A stretch of 64,000 bases of DNA from Salvia splendens (GCF_004379255.2 NC_056032.1:26819322-26883321); one strand, 5' to 3'. Shown: positions 10,592 through 21,922, counted from the stretch's first letter. The notes: generated by a model not told the origin, from the letters alone. Numbers and translations are program-made.

Positions 10592-12739
10592 CTAAGACTT
10601 GTCGATCACTGGAGGTGGTTTCTCTGCAGGTGTATTATCCCCTTTCACCACAATTGTGAATTCCTCCACCTTCTCGTAGGGAATGTGCATTTTCTCTGAC
10701 TCGAGATAGAATAGTGTATTGTCGAGTTCCCCATCACGCTCGACGACATCTTCTCCTTTCTCTTGAGGTTCATTGTGTGTCTCCTCTAGAATTTCCATTA
10801 GTGCTTCATCGTCAGGAGGTGTGGTACTCGACTCTTCTTCTGTCAACTTCTCTTTCTCATCTGATTCTATCTCAACAGTTTCTACTTCCCTTCATTTCTC
10901 CGGCAGTGCTTCTGACTTGTTCTCAGCACTAGATGGTTCTCCTTCATCGGTTTCTTTTACACCTTCTTGCTTTTCCCTACTCTCATTCACCTCAGACCTT
11001 GCTCTGTTCTCTTGTATCTCCTTCATCATTTCGGTCAATAGAGCGACCTGTTTGATCATGTCGTCCATGTTGGATTGTTGTTCATCATACGTGCTCTGCA
11101 TTTCTATTACCAGTTCATCATTTAACTTCGTGCAACTCCTCATGTTTTGCTGGATATAGTCAATCCTTCAATGTCCCATTCTGTAGAGTCTGCGTATTGA
11201 TTCTCATTCAAAGGTGATTCAGAACTCTGTTGAGGTTGAGGTTGATATTGGTGTTGATCAGGACAAATTCGGTCTGGGTAGTAGTGAGTGTTTTGAGTTT
11301 GCCAATCCTGATTTCACCACGTAAGGAAGTGATCCACTGTCTCGGAAGGGTAAGTCTGATAAGGATGACTTGGGAATGAAGGCTAATGGCTGGAGTAGTC
11401 AGGTTGGTATGTCGGTGGGCTGAATTCATAGCTTTGGAAATCACGGTGAGGTTGGCAATGTGGATCTCCTATTTGCCAAGAGGGTGTTTGGGTTGAGATC
11501 GGATAGGGCTCTGTACGGCATGGGAAAAATGGGTACTCTTCTGCCCATCTCCATTCTCCACAGCGTGGGTATTCCTGTTGGTACACCTCTGCTTGACCTC
11601 AAGGGTTCCAAATCGTATTCGAACTCCAGAATTCCCATGTATTCTGGTGGTGGCTCACTTGATCAGTTTGGAAGTAGGCTTGGATTGGAATGGATGGATG
11701 TTGTCTTGACTCAATCACTAACTGGAGGGTTTCCTCTAACTTGTCAATCGGGCTTTTCAGCAGATCGCCCTTGTCCTCTGTGGTAGTACTCTTCACTTTT
11801 TCTTGCACTGGGGCCACTGATGTATCATCGTACTCTCTTTTTGCATTTAGAAGCTTTTATAGGACAATCTTAGCCTTACTCAGCCTTAATTTGTAAAAAC
11901 TTCCCCCGTTTGATGAGTTCACCAAGTCTTTGCTCTTTGCATCCATTCCATTGTAGAACTTTGAGTAGATCTCCACTTCCATCAGGTAGTGATTTGGGCA
12001 TGCATCTAGAAGTCCTTGATATCTGTGCCAGTACTTGCTCAAGCTTTCGTCATATTCTTGGGTAGACTCTCTGATTTCCCTTCGGAGTGCATTTATCTTT
12101 GCTACTGGAATGAATTAGTTTAGGAACTCCATTTTGAATTCTGACCACGTCTTGATGTTGTTGGCTCTAAACCAGGCATCTGCTTCGCTCTTCAGAGAGA
12201 GGGAAATGACTCTCAACTTGAGATCCTCTTCACTCGACCCCTCTAGTCTTTTCTGCACTTTGCAAATTTTGTTGAACTCACGAAGGAATTTAATCGGGCT
12301 CTCCTCACTAGCTCCCAAAAAGGTAGGTAGGATGGCAAGCACTTCTGGGTTCACATACACAGCTTCCTGCCCTAGAGTGATGGATATGGTAGATGTCGGC
12401 TCTTTCACCGAGTGGGCATAGATAGAGTGAACATATCTCCAGATCCTCTTCCTGGCCACAAACCATGGTGGGTTCCTCCTGGGTTTCTTCCTTGTCTGGG
12501 GTTGCTATTGATTCGTGCGGACTCACGAAGGTGGTGTCCTCGCTTTCTTCACAGTTGGCATCCGAGTTAGGCCCTGGAGTGGGGATTGATTTGTCTTGAG
12601 CAGTCTGTGGCTCCACTCCTTGTTTTGTTTGCCTTCTGGACTCAGTGCCTTCGAACTGAGGTAAACAAAAAACAACAAAAAGCTTATTTACAAAATTTAA
12701 ACAAAAACTCTTAAGTAAAACCTGAGACGCTCTGCCCAT
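10592..12739 (-). pseudogene. gag: gag of the pol-less Athila-like element
   Basis: An N-terminal piece (12739-12308) overlaps in another frame with the capsid core (12459-12115), so there is a frameshift near 12450. The core carries the retrotransposon gag pattern (AILPTFLGASEESPIKFLREF; SEADAWFRANNIKTWSEF). After a stop it continues with EYDESLSKYWHRYQGLLDAC (about 12040-11860) and a Gln/Pro/Tyr-rich tail. The last part (11143-10592) is acidic and predicted coiled coil. It is collinear with gag of the plus-strand element at 14625-16575 but clearly diverged, so the two are different families or subfamilies. Several stops make it non-functional. Confidence 0.75.
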
Positions 12740-12939
12740 CTATGTGTTCCCTTGCTCTAGTAGCTCACTTGGTTCACACCAGCAGGGAAAATGCTTGATC
12801 CACATAGATAAGGACATTGATTCTTCACTGATGTTGCCCTGAGCTGTCTCTAAACTGAAAACAAAACAAAGAAACATAAAATATTAACAATATTTACACC
12901 AAAGGTGTCTCACAACAAATGTAGGATAAACGCCATCAT
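12740..12939 (-). other. Untranslated leader of the pol-less element
   Basis: AT-rich sequence between the primer site and gag. No other feature seen. Confidence 0.5.
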
Positions 12940-12957
12940 TCCCCGGTAACGACGCCA
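12940..12957 (-). other. Primer-binding site, Asp-tRNA type
   Basis: The minus strand reads TGGCGTCGTTACCGGGGA, a near match to the complement of the 3' end of plant Asp tRNA, the primer typical of Athila-lineage elements. It lies two bases inside the LTR end at 12960 and fixes the orientation as minus. Confidence 0.8.
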
Positions 12958-12959
12958 TT

Positions 12960-13325
12960 TGATGAAACTCGGCATCTTCCTAGTCTTCTATTCTACATGC
13001 TTATCGTTGTGGCTTGCTCAGGTTAAATCACCGAACTGATCCAGCCAGCCCATATATGCCTGCTACCTGCAAAATCCGGGTGAGTGGATCAAGAAAAAGC
13101 TCAGGCTGATCAACTCGACTTGGATTCGACTTGAGATTAATAGAATAGCTAAAAAGATGTGTTCTCTCAAAACCTTAACCCATTAATACTATTAACTAGT
13201 ATAGGGAAGTAAGGATTAATACTCCTAAAATCTAAGCTACGACTACGTAAACACAAAACTAACCCATACTCATGCAGAAACGAAACAGAAACTACTAGAT
13301 CTTAACATCCTAAAAACTTTCAAAC
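12960..13325 (-). repeat. 5' LTR of the pol-less element, first piece
   Basis: It starts TGATGAAACTCGG next to the primer site and is interrupted at 13325 by the plus-strand element. The last five bases, CAAAC (13321-13325), are that element's target duplication. It continues at 25107. Confidence 0.7.
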
Positions 13326-14457
13326 TGATAAGGCTCATTTCATGCATCGGTTTAAGGGTAAAATGTACTCTACTTGATCGGTTTATCACGCAAAGCAAGT
13401 GTTAAATGTGCAGGAATACCGCTTAACCAAAGCAACAAGACCAAACTGATCAAGCAAGTAAAATAGGCGAAAAAGGCCACATTTCGGGAGAAGTTGATCA
13501 AGGGGAGTAATCAAGCATTTATGGAGGGGACCACTGGATGTCAGAAGAAGGACACGCGAGGCTATGAGCTGGATGGTGTGCAGCATTCTGTTATCAAGGA
13601 CAACGTTCTAGAAGGGGACACGTGCTAATATATGAGACGCAAGGACGGAGCTGAGTCACGAATTTGTTACTGAAAAGCGTCATGAATCTAGAAGAAGAGC
13701 ACGTAGCAATAAATGAGTCACTCACTCTCAGCATGAGTGAATATTCCCTGCCAAGATCGTTATCCAGCTAGAGGTCGTGCCGAGCCTATAAATAGAGAAT
13801 GTGCCACCACATGAAGGAGATTCGATCCTTTACTTTCCGCATAGTTTAGCTTAGTTCTCTAGCTTAGTTCAGTTCTCTAGAATAGCTTAGCTTAGCTTAG
13901 ATAAAGTAATGTTTAGTTAGAAAAGGGCGACTGAAGAAGCGCTGCAGAATACTTGTTATCTGTCGGCGAATTCTTAAGTTTCCTGCCGAGGCTCTTCTCG
14001 GTTTTACTTGCTTTCGTAATTTCCTGAGTGTTAGCTTAGTTTAATCGAAGTTGTTTTCATTTTCATCCTCGCATTTACTGCTTTAGTTTCAGTTTCGTTA
14101 TGATGCACTTGATCCAGTAGTTAAATTTACCTTGTTCAAATTAGTCAGTTAATTCTGTCTAGAGTAAAATCAGTAGTTAAAAACTCCCAAGTTAAAGCGT
14201 GGCAGCAGCCAACCCCCTGTTCACTATTCACACACTTGATACACCAACTTCTCTGTGGGATCGACCCCGAACTTGCCGCTTTACTGTTAAAGTAGTGCAA
14301 AATTGGGAGTTATAAATTACTTTGGTGGGTAAACGAGCGAAAGCGAGATCGACTTGATCAAGTGGCAACGACATTTGTTAACTGATCCAACCGGTTCAGT
14401 TATCTTTCCATATAACTTGGTCCGAATTCGCGCTTGTCGTTCTCCTAATCCTCGCCA
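13326..14457 (+). repeat. 5' LTR of the complete Athila-like element
   Basis: It runs from TGATAAGGCTC to CCTCGCCA (TG...CA). A TATA box (TATAAATA, 13787-13794) marks the likely U3/R boundary. It is the same length as the 3' LTR. Confidence 0.92.
13787..13794 (+). promoter_or_regulatory. LTR TATA box
   Basis: TATAAATA lies about 460 bp into the LTR and is conserved in the 3' LTR at 24431-24438. It is the expected core promoter for the full-length transcript. Confidence 0.7.
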
Positions 14458-14460
14458 AAA

Positions 14461-14478
14461 TGGCGTCGTTGCCGGGGA
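14461..14478 (+). other. Primer-binding site, Asp-tRNA type
   Basis: TGGCGTCGTTGCCGGGGA lies three bases after the LTR end. It matches the complement of the plant Asp tRNA 3' end with one mismatch. Confidence 0.88.
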
Positions 14479-14624
14479 AGCATGGTGTTATTTTATGTTG
14501 TGCGTAGTGCGTAGGAGTACATTATCTTATTTCTTTTTTTTTCATTTTGTTTTTCTTACTGTTGATGAGAAGGTAGCAACGCGGTGGACACTGGAATCAT
14601 CCCTTTTTACACTGAGAGACTTAC

Positions 14625-16575
14625 GTGCATTGGAGAGTCAAGGAAGTCGACGTCGTTACCACTCGTTACAGAGCCGCACAAGCAGCCGCTGAACAACTGA
14701 CCAGCGAAGAAGAAGAAGAAGAAGAAGAAGAAGAAGAAGAAGAAGAAGAAGAAGAAGAAGAAGAAGAAGAAGAAGAAGAAGAACACACAGCCCAAACCAC
14801 CACTACTTGAACAAGCAGAGATGGCCTTCGTTGACAATTACTCTCGGAATCGGCTCTCTGTACGCTCATGATGAGAAGAAGCCCACACATGCCATTGCCG
14901 TTACTCCTGGAATGTGGACCATTGCAATCAAGTCAGGAGTACTGGCCGTTCTATCCCACTTTTACGGCCTTTCAAAGGAGTGTCCGTACGCTTTCTTGAA
15001 GGAATTTTGACGATATTGTGATATCCAGCTTGTACCGGCTGGATCTACGTCAGAAGATTATAGGCTAAAGGGAATCCCTTTCGTTTTGAAGGGCGAAGCT
15101 GGAGTATGGATGTCGAGACTACCAGAAGGGTCCATCAAAACATGGGCCGAGTTCCGAATGATCTTCCTAGATCGTTTCTTCCCTGCATAAAAAATGAGTA
15201 CCCTAAAAAGGGAAATCACATAAGACAGACATGAGTACGATGAGCCCCTCGGCCAGTATTGGGATAGATTCCAAGGGTTGCTTCAAGCATGCCCCAACCA
15301 CAAGCTAGGGGAGCGGGAGATCTATTCGATCTTCTATGGTGGACTGACAGTCGACAGCAAGAACGACCTAAACCTCACAGCTCAAGGGGATTTCTCGAAA
15401 ACCCCATTTAGCCAAGCCAAAAATATACTGGAGAGGCTGATCGAGGCCAAACACTGTTACGAGACATCTCGAGGATAGTATAGAAGAGGGGCAGTGCATG
15501 TAGCAGAGGCGCGCAATGATGAAAAGTGGGAGGCTCGATTTGAGCAAATGGAGAAGAAACTGCTTGAGGCAGTGGAGAAAGCCAGACCGCCTCCACCACC
15601 TGCACCGAAATAGACGCAGTGTGCGCCGCCACCACCTCCGCCAGAAGAGCATCATTATTACTATTGCGAGTTTCCCCCTGAGGCGGAGCCGCAAGCCCAA
15701 GTGAATGCTGTCGGCCACTGGAATGCGAATGGCAACTGGATCCAGGGTAAACAGAGACACACTCCATGGAGAGACCACCCTAACTTCAGATGGAGTGATC
15801 GAAATCAAAGCTAACCACCCTCGACACAGCAGATACAACCCTGTGACGGGCAACCCAACTGGCCTGCTCGAATCCAGGATAGGCCAAACACTGGAGGAAA
15901 TAGAATGCAGGGAGGTCAGGTAGGGTGGTCAAGTGGACCTCAAGGGAAGTGGTCAAGTGGAGGACAGTCTAACTGGTCAAGCCGACAACAGGAAGGAGAA
16001 TGGGGGTACCAATACCAAGTCCCTCAGTTTAGCAACCAGGGAAGGCAGCCAAACAACCAGATGGTCAGCTATGTTCCACCATACCAATGGGGAAATCAGC
16101 ATCCGGGAAATCAACAATACAACAAGCCGCAATACCAGCAAGAACACTACGGGCAATCTGCCTACCCGCAGCCCAACAATAGTGGGGGACCGCCGAATCA
16201 AAGATACAACCGACACCTCAACGCTGCCACAATAATATGTTGGTACCGTACCATCCAAATGATGCGATGCAGGAAATCCAAGAGGCCAAAAAGGAGCAGC
16301 GGGCGGCGTTGGAGATACTGACAAAACAACTTTATCATGTTGCAATGTCGCTGGGCGAGCTGAGGGGAAATGAAGGGAAAATTCCAGCCACTGTGCAACC
16401 ACTTGGTCGTGAGAATACTAGTGAAATATCCCTAAGGTCGGGGAAAGTTTACCAAGGCCCCAACCATTCTGTAATATCTCCAGCAACTGATTCTGGACCA
16501 AGCCATGGAAAAGAGGGAGGATCCAGTAGAGTGGATCAAGCGAAAGAAAAGGGCAAGGAAAAGGTAGAAAGGTGA
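14625..16575 (+). pseudogene. gag: gag of the complete Athila-like element
   Basis: An N-terminal stretch (TTRYRAAQAAAEQL) leads into a poly-Glu run encoded by a GAA microsatellite. After a frame change near 14810 the capsid region lies in one frame from about 14850 to 16230 (GEAGVWMSRLPEGSIKTWAEF; GQYWDRFQGLLQACPNHKLG), broken by at least six in-frame stops. The tail is Gly/Gln/Asn/Trp-rich low complexity (about 15905-16200). The last part switches frame at about 16235 (ALEILTKQLYHVAMSLGELR). Gag would build the cytoplasmic particle. It is collinear with the gag at 10592-12739 of the opposite element. Confidence 0.82.
14706..14783 (+). repeat. (GAA)26 microsatellite within gag
   Basis: An uninterrupted GAA run of 78 bp encodes 26 glutamates in the gag frame. 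Such a pure run suggests recent slippage expansion of an acidic tract. Confidence 0.95.
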
Positions 16576-16619
16576 AGCCTCGGAAGAAAATCAAATAGAG
16601 GAAGCTGAGAAAGTTAAGC

Positions 16620-17601
16620 CATATCCGTACCGCGGGATGGTGACAAGAAAAAGAGATGCCACGATTGATGTGGCGAGTATGTTCAAAGACGTGGAGGTGA
16701 AGGTGCCACTCTTGACGGCGTTAAAGAGTCCTGGATTAGTAAATTCGTCAAAGACTACTTGGCGGGGAAAATCAACGAGAAAGGGAGACTAATTACAGAT
16801 AAAAATGTCTCTGTCGTGATCCAGAGAAGCGACCTCCCCTCCAAGAAGACTGACCCTGGAATGTTCACGCTCCCCATCGCGATCAGGGATATTCAAGTAA
16901 AGCACGCCATGTGTGACTTGGGGGCATCAATCAACGTTCTGCCATACTCCATTTATCGGAAGCTAGGAGCGGCAAAGCTCGTCAACACTGACATAATGAT
17001 ATAGTTGGCCGATAGATCGTGTATTCACCCAGAGGGAATTCTGGAAGATGTGATTGTTAAGGTGAATAGCTTTCTATACCCAGCTGATTTTTTCATAATC
17101 AAGATGACGGAACCCACAACAAAGGAGTCGAGTGGAGTCCTTTTGGGACGACCGTTCCTGTCCACAGCCAGCACTATCATAGACGTCCAAAATGGGACGA
17201 TAAGCCTGGATTTCAAAGGAGAGCAGTACACGTTCAATATTGATGAAGCCATGAAGAAGCCAGCTAACGGCGAGAATGTATACTCCATAGATTTTACTGA
17301 GCCCTTGGTACAGGAGTATTTGGAAGAAGAATTCCTAAAGAGGCAGTTCACTGACTCCGCTGCAGACGACGAGGTCAAGAAAGAAGTAGAAGAGTGGTAT
17401 GATACCATGAAGGTCTGAGAGATGGACGATCAGGCCATTGCGAAAGCAATAACAGATTTCTGCGAGCGCCCAAAACCAGCTGGGTCAAGTGGGACAACTC
17501 AAGTATCTAGTCTAGCAAAGTGACTTGATCAAGGTAAACCACTAGAAAAAGAAGCGGCGGAAAATCCTCTGCCTACTGATGAGCCAAAGCCCGCGAAGGA
17601 G
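16620..17601 (+). pseudogene. Aspartic protease region of pol
   Basis: The upstream part (16620-16740) is gag/protease linker and changes frame at about 16730. The protease core lies in one frame from 16759 to 17418, with the active-site motif CDLGASINVLP (Asp-Leu-Gly-Ala-Ser in place of the common Asp-Thr/Ser-Gly) and the later hydrophobic-Gly motif GVLLGRPFLSTA. There is a TAG at 17002-17004 and a TGA at 17416-17418. The frame then continues through a Lys/Pro-rich linker into RT. A retropepsin would cleave the Gag-Pol polyprotein. Confidence 0.85.
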
Positions 17602-19118
17602 TTGAAACCCCTTCCAGCACATCTTAAGTACGACTACCTGGGGGAGGGAGAAACAATGCCCGTCATTATCAACAGTCAGTTGACCCAGGGGCAGGAAGAC
17701 AGATTGCTGGAAGTATTGAGAAAGAATCAGAAGGCTATCGGCTGGAAGCTAACAGATTTGGTGGGCATCAGCCCAGATTTGTATATGCACCATATCCGAC
17801 TGGAAGAAGAAGCCAAGCCACACCGCGACCAACAACGAAAACTCAACCCCAACATGAGGGAAGAAGTGCTCAAGGAAATTGTTAAGTTGGTATCGATCGG
17901 AATTATCTACTCCATTTCAGATAGTAACTAGGTCAGCCCAGTACACATGGTGCCCAAGAAAGGAGGAATCCAAGTCGTGAAAAATGAAAAAAATGAGTTG
18001 ATCCCTACTAGGCCGGTCAAGGGATGGAGGATGTGCATAGATTACAGAAAGTTGAACCAAGCTACAAAGAAGGACCATTTCCCTCTGCCATTCATTGATC
18101 AAATGCTGGAAAAATTGGCAGGGAAACAGTACTTTAGCTTTTTGGATGGTTATAGTGGCTACTTCCAGATCGCTGTAAATCCAGATGACCAAGAGAAGAC
18201 GACGTTTACCTACCCCTTTGGCACTTACGCTTACAGGAGGATGATGTTTGGTCTCTGTAATGCCCCGGGTACTTTCCAAAGATGCATGATGAGCATCTTC
18301 TCTGACCTGCTGGAAGACTGCATTGAGATCTTCATGGACGACTTTACTGTCTATGGGGACGACTTTGATCAAGGACTGCATAGCCTAAACAGGGTATTGG
18401 AAAGATGCCCCCAGAAGGACTTGGTGCTGAATTTCGAGAAATGTCATTTTATGGTTATTGAAGGAAGAGTCCTGGGCCATGTAGTGTCGAGCAGGGGAAT
18501 CGAGGTTGATCCATCAAAGGTAGCGGTCATCAGAAAACTCCCATATCCTACCAACCAGAAGGAGATCAGAGCCTTTTTGGGGCACGCTGGGTTTTATAGG
18601 AGATTTATCAAGGATTTCGCAAAAATCGCCCAGCCTCTGACGAAACTTCTGCAGAACGACGTGGAGTTTGAATTCTCTGATGCCTGCAAGGCTGCATTCC
18701 AATTTCTGAAAGACCGATTGATAAGCTCTCCAATAATACGTGCCCCCGATTGGAATCACCCCGTTGAGGTCATGTGCGATGCTAGTGACTATGCTGTGGG
18801 GACAGTATTAGGTCAGAAGATCGAAGGGAAGAGTTACGTCATTTTCTATGCTTCCAAAACTTTGAATCAGGCACAGAGAAACTATGACGTCACCGAAAAG
18901 GAGATGCTATCGGTGGTCTTGGTATTCGAGAAATTCAGACCGTACCTGCTAGGTCCAAAGTGATAGTATATACGGATCATGCGGCCATCAAATATCTCTT
19001 GGCGAAGAAGGAATCGAAGCCGCGATTGATCAGATGGGTACTCCTCCTACAGGAGTTTGATTAGGAAGCAGTGGATAAAAAAGGATGCGAGAACAAAGTG
19101 GCGGATCACCTGAGCTGA
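17602..19118 (+). pseudogene. Reverse transcriptase and RNase H of pol
   Basis: RT lies in the same frame as protease, with a TAG at 17929-17931. Visible motifs are WRMCIDYRKLNQATKKDHFP, FSFLDGYSGYFQI, FGLCNAPGTFQRCM and the catalytic FMDDFTVYGD. RNase H follows ([36 protein letters not shown]). A one-base deletion near 18960 shifts the frame just before [15 protein letters not shown] further stop (TGA 19116-19118) falls at the end of RNase H. All catalytic motifs remain, so decay followed insertion. The enzyme would copy the RNA into cDNA and degrade the RNA strand. Best fit is Ty3/gypsy, Athila lineage. Confidence 0.93.
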
Positions 19119-19121
19119 ATT

Positions 19122-20530
19122 TTGCAAAACGATAACAGTGAAGCCATCTCAGATGCCTTCCCTGAGGAACACCTATACCTGGTCAAGTCAACGCCTGAAC
19201 ATCAGTGGGTCAACAAAGTAGAAGAGGTTGATCAAGCCGAGCAAGAGCCATGGTTTGCTGACATGGCCAACTACTTGGTAACAGGTGAGCTGCCCAGGAG
19301 TGATGAGATAACAAGGGCACAAAAGCTGAAACTGAAAAGCGACTCCCGATACTTCTATTGAGACGATCCTTACCTATGGAAAATGGGGGCAGATCAAGTA
19401 ATCTGGCGCTGTATACCAGAATGGGAGCAGGAGGACGTGCTGATCCACTGCCACGCACTGGCTTGTGGTAGTCATTTTGTACCAAAGAGAACAGCGAGGA
19501 AGGTACTTGATAGTGGTTTTTACTGGCCTTCTATCCATAGAGATGCTTATGCGTTCTGCAAGAGGTGCCCGAGATGCCAACTTACTAGAGGGATATCCAC
19601 GAGAGATGAGATGCCTCAGATCCCCATTATTGTTTGTGAAATATTTGATGTGTGGGGAATGGACTTCATGGGTCCCTTTCCTACTGGTGGCGGTGGACTA
19701 TGTGTCCAAATGGATAGAGGCAAAGGCAACAAGGACATGCGAGTCCAGAGAAGTGGCGAAGTTTTTAAAATCAAATATCTTTACCCAACATGGGGTGCCA
19801 CGGGCTATTGTCTAGGACCAAGGAACTCACTTTGTAAACAGAACCATCGAAGCGTTGATGTGAAAGTATGGAGTTCACCACCGCTTGTCTACACCGTACC
19901 ATCCACAGTCAAACGACCAAGCCGAAGTGTCAAACAGGGAAATCAAGGCCATTCTAGAAAAAACGGTTAATCCCACAAGGAAAGAATGGAGCCATCAGCT
20001 GGAGGACGCGCTCTGGGCCTTCAGGATCGATTTTAAAACGTCTATCGAAAGTCCTCATACCGGCTTGTATTTGGGAAAATGTGCCATCTACCCGTGGGGT
20101 GGAACATCAAGCCTACTGGGCAGTCAAGGAAATGAATATGAATACCGAGGCTGGAGCTGCAGAGAGGAGAATGCAGCTACAAGAGCTTGATGAACTCCGT
20201 CTGGACTCCTATGACTCTGCCATGTGGTACAAGGAAAAGACTAAGATGTGGCACGATAAGAACCTTCGCAAGAAGGAACTCAAGGTGGGTCAAAAGGTAC
20301 TACTATTCCAGTCCAGACTGAAATTGATGCCAGAAAAGCTTAGGTCAAGGTGGATAGGCCCTTACACCATTGTCGCCATCCGGACGAATGGAGCAATCGA
20401 ACTCCAAGGAAGCGATCCAGATTCGCCTACCTTCATGGTGAATGGTCACAGGGTAAAACCGTACAGAGAAGGAATGGAGGCATTCGTGGTGGACGACCTT
20501 CCACTACTCCTGCCTAACTCTTGCCAGTAA
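19122..20530 (+). pseudogene. Integrase of pol
   Basis: Order seen: a linker (19122-19361, ended by TGA), a zinc-binding HHCC region (IHCHALACGSHF ... CKRCPRC), then the catalytic core with the first Asp in GMDFMGPFP, the second in DQGTHF and the Glu region in NREIKAIL. The C-terminal domain ends with a GPY-type motif (SRWIGPYTIV). Frames change near 19690 and 20090, and stops lie at 19813-19815 and about 19855. There is no chromodomain, consistent with Athila. The enzyme would insert cDNA into the genome. Not functional as it stands. Confidence 0.9.
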
Positions 20531-21109
20531 AGAGGTACAAGTAGTGATCGGATACTCGTGGGTAGTCTGCTTGATCAAGCAACAAATTCTTAATCTATTA
20601 AACTAATCAAGTGACATCCTAGGGGAACTCGGTCAAATCCTTTGTAGTTAGTGTAAATAGTTTTTGTGTGCAAGTTTTTAATTATTAGTTTTTAAAAGTT
20701 AGAAGTAAGGACGGAAGCTTATCAAGTTGACCTAATTGAGTTTTCATCTAGAATTAATTGTTCACTTGATCAGAGCAACTTGAATGTAATTAGTGGTATA
20801 GTGATTGAGTTGATAAGAGCAGGTGATGATAGGACGTGTGCAAACAGTAGAGAGGTGTCAGGCGGCGCCAGCTGTTGCAATGAAAGGACGTTTTGGAGTG
20901 ACAGAGGAAGTGTATCGGAGAAGCTCTGCCACCTGGCATTCTGAAAAGGCACGCCCGTATGTGAAGAGTCGCAGGTATCTCAACAGTCGGGATTTCAGTA
21001 TAAAAGGGGATCTCTCTAATCCTACTTTTAATCAACTGCCTTCAGAACATTTGTTCTATCCTCATCTAATTCTCTCTACGGAATCATCCACAATCATCAC
21101 CAGAAAAAA
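20531..21109 (+). other. Spacer between integrase and 3' ORF, with putative internal promoter
   Basis: Noncoding. It contains TTGATCAA-type motifs and, near its end, the TATA box described separately. The last 80 bp before the ATG are C/T/A-rich, like a plant 5' UTR. Confidence 0.5.
20999..21005 (+). promoter_or_regulatory. Putative internal TATA box for the 3' ORF
   Basis: TATAAAA (in CAGTATAAAAGGGG) lies 111 bp before the ATG at 21110. That leaves about 80 bp of C/T/A-rich leader if transcription starts 30 bp downstream. The pol-less element has an equivalent TATA about 122 bp before its 3' ORF. Promoter activity is inference. Confidence 0.5.
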
Positions 21110-21922
21110 ATGCAGAGCACTCAACTCAATACTTCCTCTTCTTCTTCAGGAACAGGTATCGACAGTAGTAATCGGAGATCCGTGTCACCACCCAGCCCAG
21201 AAAACCCTAACCTCTCCCCACCGACCACCAGAACCCCATTATCGTCTCCTAGATTCATCGATCCACTCCAATATGTAGACCCGGCTTACATAAGGCGCTT
21301 GGATGCCGTACTCAGAAGTTTTCCCACCAACACTGACCCCGCGGAGGTTTACACATCCCTTATAACTTGCCTAGGAATTTCTCGGTCTAAGGACCTCACT
21401 TCGTCACCACCAGCAGAAGACTCTCTGCCTCTCCCCAGTGATCTCCTACTACGACGAAGGGAGGCAGAATGGAACCCCTTTTCGGTTGTGGAGGAAGACT
21501 CTGTCCCGGGAAGGACGCGCCTCCAGATGATGGACCAACTGCTGAAGGAAGCTGAGTTTTTAAGGCGGCAGGTGGATGAGAAGAGACAAGCGAACCAAGG
21601 GACCGAGGCGGCCGTAGAAGCAAGCAAGGCTGTGGAGGCCAGCAGAGGAAAAAACAAGAGAAAGGGGGAAAAGAGTATCCTTCCTCCTCCCAAGAAAAGC
21701 CACCATACCAGTCAGGGTATGGGGCTTACTAACGCTGCCAGCATGCCCCTACAGGCAATAAGGAAGGCCAGTGAAATGGAGGCAATAAGGAAGGCCTGTG
21801 AAATGGAGGCAATAAGGAAGGCGTGCAACATTCCCGGTTCAACCATCTCGAAGGCAGTAGTATCACCCTTAACTCAGTTTCTTTGTGTAAATTGTTATTT
21901 TCGTTTCCGATCTTACACTTAG
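21110..21922 (+). CDS. 3' ORF (env-like position) of the complete Athila-like element
   Basis: An intact 270-residue frame begins with ATG in the context AAAAAAATGC. I cannot assign a function; the position after integrase is that of the Athila env-like ORF. The N-terminal 55 residues are Ser/Pro-rich. Residues about 45-110 look globular (DPAYIRRLDAVLRSF; YTSLITCLGISRS). Residues 135-200 are charged and probably coiled coil with a basic KNKRKGEK segment resembling a nuclear localisation signal. The C-terminus has three tandem copies of a ten-residue unit around EAIRKACEM. I see no signal peptide or convincing membrane anchor, which argues against a classical envelope protein. The stop codon lies within a hairpin stem. 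It is intact although gag and pol are broken. Confidence 0.6.
   Translation: MQSTQLNTSSSSSGTGIDSSNRRSVSPPSPENPNLSPPTTRTPLSSPRFIDPLQYVDPAYIRRLDAVLRSFPTNTDPAEVYTSLITCLGISRSKDLTSSPPAEDSLPLPSDLLLRRREAEWNPFSVVEEDSVPGRTRLQMMDQLLKEAEFLRRQVDEKRQANQGTEAAVEASKAVEASRGKNKRKGEKSILPPPKKSHHTSQGMGLTNAASMPLQAIRKASEMEAIRKACEMEAIRKACNIPGSTISKAVVSPLTQFLCVNCYFRFRSYT

Noticed and set aside
14607..14890. Poly-Phe and poly-Ser reading frames opposite the GAA repeat
   Set aside because: They are antisense shadows of the (GAA)26 microsatellite in gag.
21349..21693. Antisense frame inside the 3' ORF of the Athila-like element
   Set aside because: It has no recognisable content and overlaps a better-supported ORF with its own TATA box and start context.
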